The notes below the pieces were generated by a model that was not told the origin of the DNA, did no database searches, and saw nothing but the letters and a program-made list of their open reading frames with translations. Position numbers and translations under genes: made by a program. A DNA stretch of 14,417 bases. Origin: Candidatus Aminicenantota bacterium. Its GTDB lineage: Bacteria; Acidobacteriota; Aminicenantia; UBA2199. Positions 13,463 through 14,417 of the stretch are shown piece after piece (within the stretch, counting starts at the first letter, position 1; each line of letters starts with the position of its first letter). Location: assembly GCA_024644125.1 (NCBI GenBank), contig JAHELQ010000087.1, positions 1 through 14,417 of the forward strand, given 5' to 3'.

Positions 13463-14417
13463 TTATTTGTTGTTTTCCTTAATAATTTTTTTGAGCTCCT
13501 CGATGGTCTCCTGCTGCTGCTGGACCACTTTGGTCAACACAGCCACGACATCCATGGCGCTCATACCTTTACGGTCCTTGGTTGCGACCATATCGGGAAC
13601 ATCTTCGGCGATGAAGCCGAGGTATTCCTCATCTTTTTCCGCTTTGTAATTATACCTGACTGGATTCAGTTTTTTCAAAGTGGAGACCGCGTCTTCCGTT
13701 GAAATATCGCGGATGTTTTCCTTCAGTTCAATACTCGAGGCATTGGTCCAAACACCGGCGATGGTACAGGATGCGCCGTTGCCCAGAAGCAAACTGCCAT
13801 CGGTTTTCAAATTGAGAGCCATCAACTGGTTAACCATGAATTTCACCGGGTGATTGGTCTGGGAGCCGATATTGACGACATTTTCCTTGGCGGACATCTG
13901 GGCGATGGCGCCGTCGGTCCGTTCCAATATAAACTGGACATCTTTTCCTGTCTTTTCCACTTCCAGATCCACCAGGGGGGCCCAGGTTCCGATACCGACA
14001 TTTCCATCAGCTTTCAGGCACAATGTGTTCGAAGGAGTGCCAGGCTGGATGCGGAACGAGAGTTTGGAGCCATTGGTGACATCGCGGATAAAGAAGTTGG
14101 TTTCGTTTCCTGCCAGATCCCAGGATTGGGCGGCCCAACCGGAGGAACCGTCCTGGTCCAACCTGACCGTGGGACTGTCGCCATCGACGATATGCAGTTC
14201 CACATACGGCACCGCCGTACCGAGTCCGACTCTACCGTAATCTTCGACATACAATGAGTTGTTGGGAGCGTTGGCTTCCACTTTAAAAGGAGTTTTACTA
14301 TTGGTGGCATCCTGGATGGCAAAATAATTGCCGCCGCCGCTGGTAGTATCGTTGATCACAATCCTCCAGTCAACGTCTGGAAACGTAGTCAAACTGGTAT
14401 CCTCAAAATAGAGCCGC
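13463..14417 (-). CDS. tail-fiber-domain protein with S74 chaperone domain, paralog 3 (5' end outside window)
   Basis: The open frame runs to the window edge, where it already reads R-L-Y-F-E-D-T-S, matching about residues 188-195 of paralog 2, so the N-terminal third is missing. An apparent start at 14392 is only an internal TTG. The visible 317 residues are nearly the same as paralog 2: two G-R/N-V-G-x-G-T-x-x-P repeats, the block N-V-V-N-I-G-S-Q-T-N-H-P-V-K-F, the S74 motif S-S-I-E-L-K-E-N-I, G-F-I-A-E-D-V and a terminal coiled coil ending I-K-E-N-N-K. It is the upstream member of three tandem copies and indicates expansion by duplication. The 268 bases between its stop and the start of paralog 2 are AT-rich with no obvious hairpin. 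Confidence 0.85.
   Translation of the reverse strand, partial: RLYFEDTSLTTFPDVDWRIVINDTTSGGGNYFAIQDATNSKTPFKVEANAPNNSLYVEDYGRVGLGTAVPYVELHIVDGDSPTVRLDQDGSSGWAAQSWDLAGNETNFFIRDVTNGSKLSFRIQPGTPSNTLCLKADGNVGIGTWAPLVDLEVEKTGKDVQFILERTDGAIAQMSAKENVVNIGSQTNHPVKFMVNQLMALNLKTDGSLLLGNGASCTIAGVWTNASSIELKENIRDISTEDAVSTLKKLNPVRYNYKAEKDEEYLGFIAEDVPDMVATKDRKGMSAMDVVAVLTKVVQQQQETIEELKKIIKENNK

Noticed and set aside
9917..14257. Long plus-strand open frames opposite the tail-fiber-like genes
   Set aside because: They recur at equivalent places in all three paralogs, lack ribosome binding sites and are explained by the composition of the real minus-strand genes.
14390..14392. Apparent start codon of paralog 3 near the window end
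   Set aside because: It is an internal TTG; the frame continues to the window edge and matches upstream residues of paralog 2.
9902..14417. Prophage tail-fiber region
   Set aside because: S74 and fiber-like repeats alone do not indicate phage; each complete copy has a signal sequence, and no capsid, portal, terminase, lysis or integrase gene is present.

Overview
The window looks like chromosomal DNA of a Gram-negative, probably anaerobic, environmental bacterium. Lineage is an inference. Leader peptides starting M-R-x-K-I-N with a short 'E-M-K-x-x-x-A-G' cleavage motif and a paired radical SAM/pseudo-radical SAM operon recall the GG-type RiPP systems best known from Bacteroidota. The S74-type 'tail fiber domain' secreted proteins in tandem recall Candidatus Aminicenantes and related Acidobacteriota-like genomes. 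Nothing in the window fixes the taxon.

Layout. (a) 1-20: the first codons of a minus-strand gene that leaves the window. (b) 271-3246: ordinary exported proteins, namely a Tat-exported glycosylasparaginase-family Ntn hydrolase, a convergent TlpA-like thioredoxin protein, and a divergent small secreted protein of unknown role. (c) 3294-9852: a RiPP (ribosomally made, modified peptide) island. It holds four homologous precursor peptides, of which the first has ATT where its sisters have ATG. It also has a minus-strand fusion of a catalytically dead C39-like domain, a VKOR domain and a thioredoxin/DsbA-like domain, plus a radical SAM/SPASM maturase translationally coupled to a second radical SAM-like protein. 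(d) 9902-14417: three tandem minus-strand paralogs of secreted proteins ending in an S74 intramolecular chaperone domain; the third is cut by the window edge.

How the island may work (inference). Each precursor has a leader of about 21 residues and a core with a near-invariant seven-cysteine pattern: C-x4-C-x-C-x-C-C-Y, then N-C-S-x-N-H, then a C-terminal C. The two radical SAM-family proteins would modify the core. The C39-VKOR-thioredoxin fusion would bind the leader through its dead peptidase domain and control the redox state of the cysteines at the membrane. Three precursors and the VKOR gene have look-alike promoters (TTGACA, 18-base spacer, TATAAT or TATAGT), so peptide supply and redox enzyme are probably expressed together. 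No ABC exporter or active leader peptidase is in the window.

The most notable items are the multi-copy seven-Cys precursor family, the ATT-start copy that lost two cysteines, the 17-base inverted repeat that brackets precursor 2, and the second radical SAM-like protein, which keeps an intact CxxxCxxC motif.
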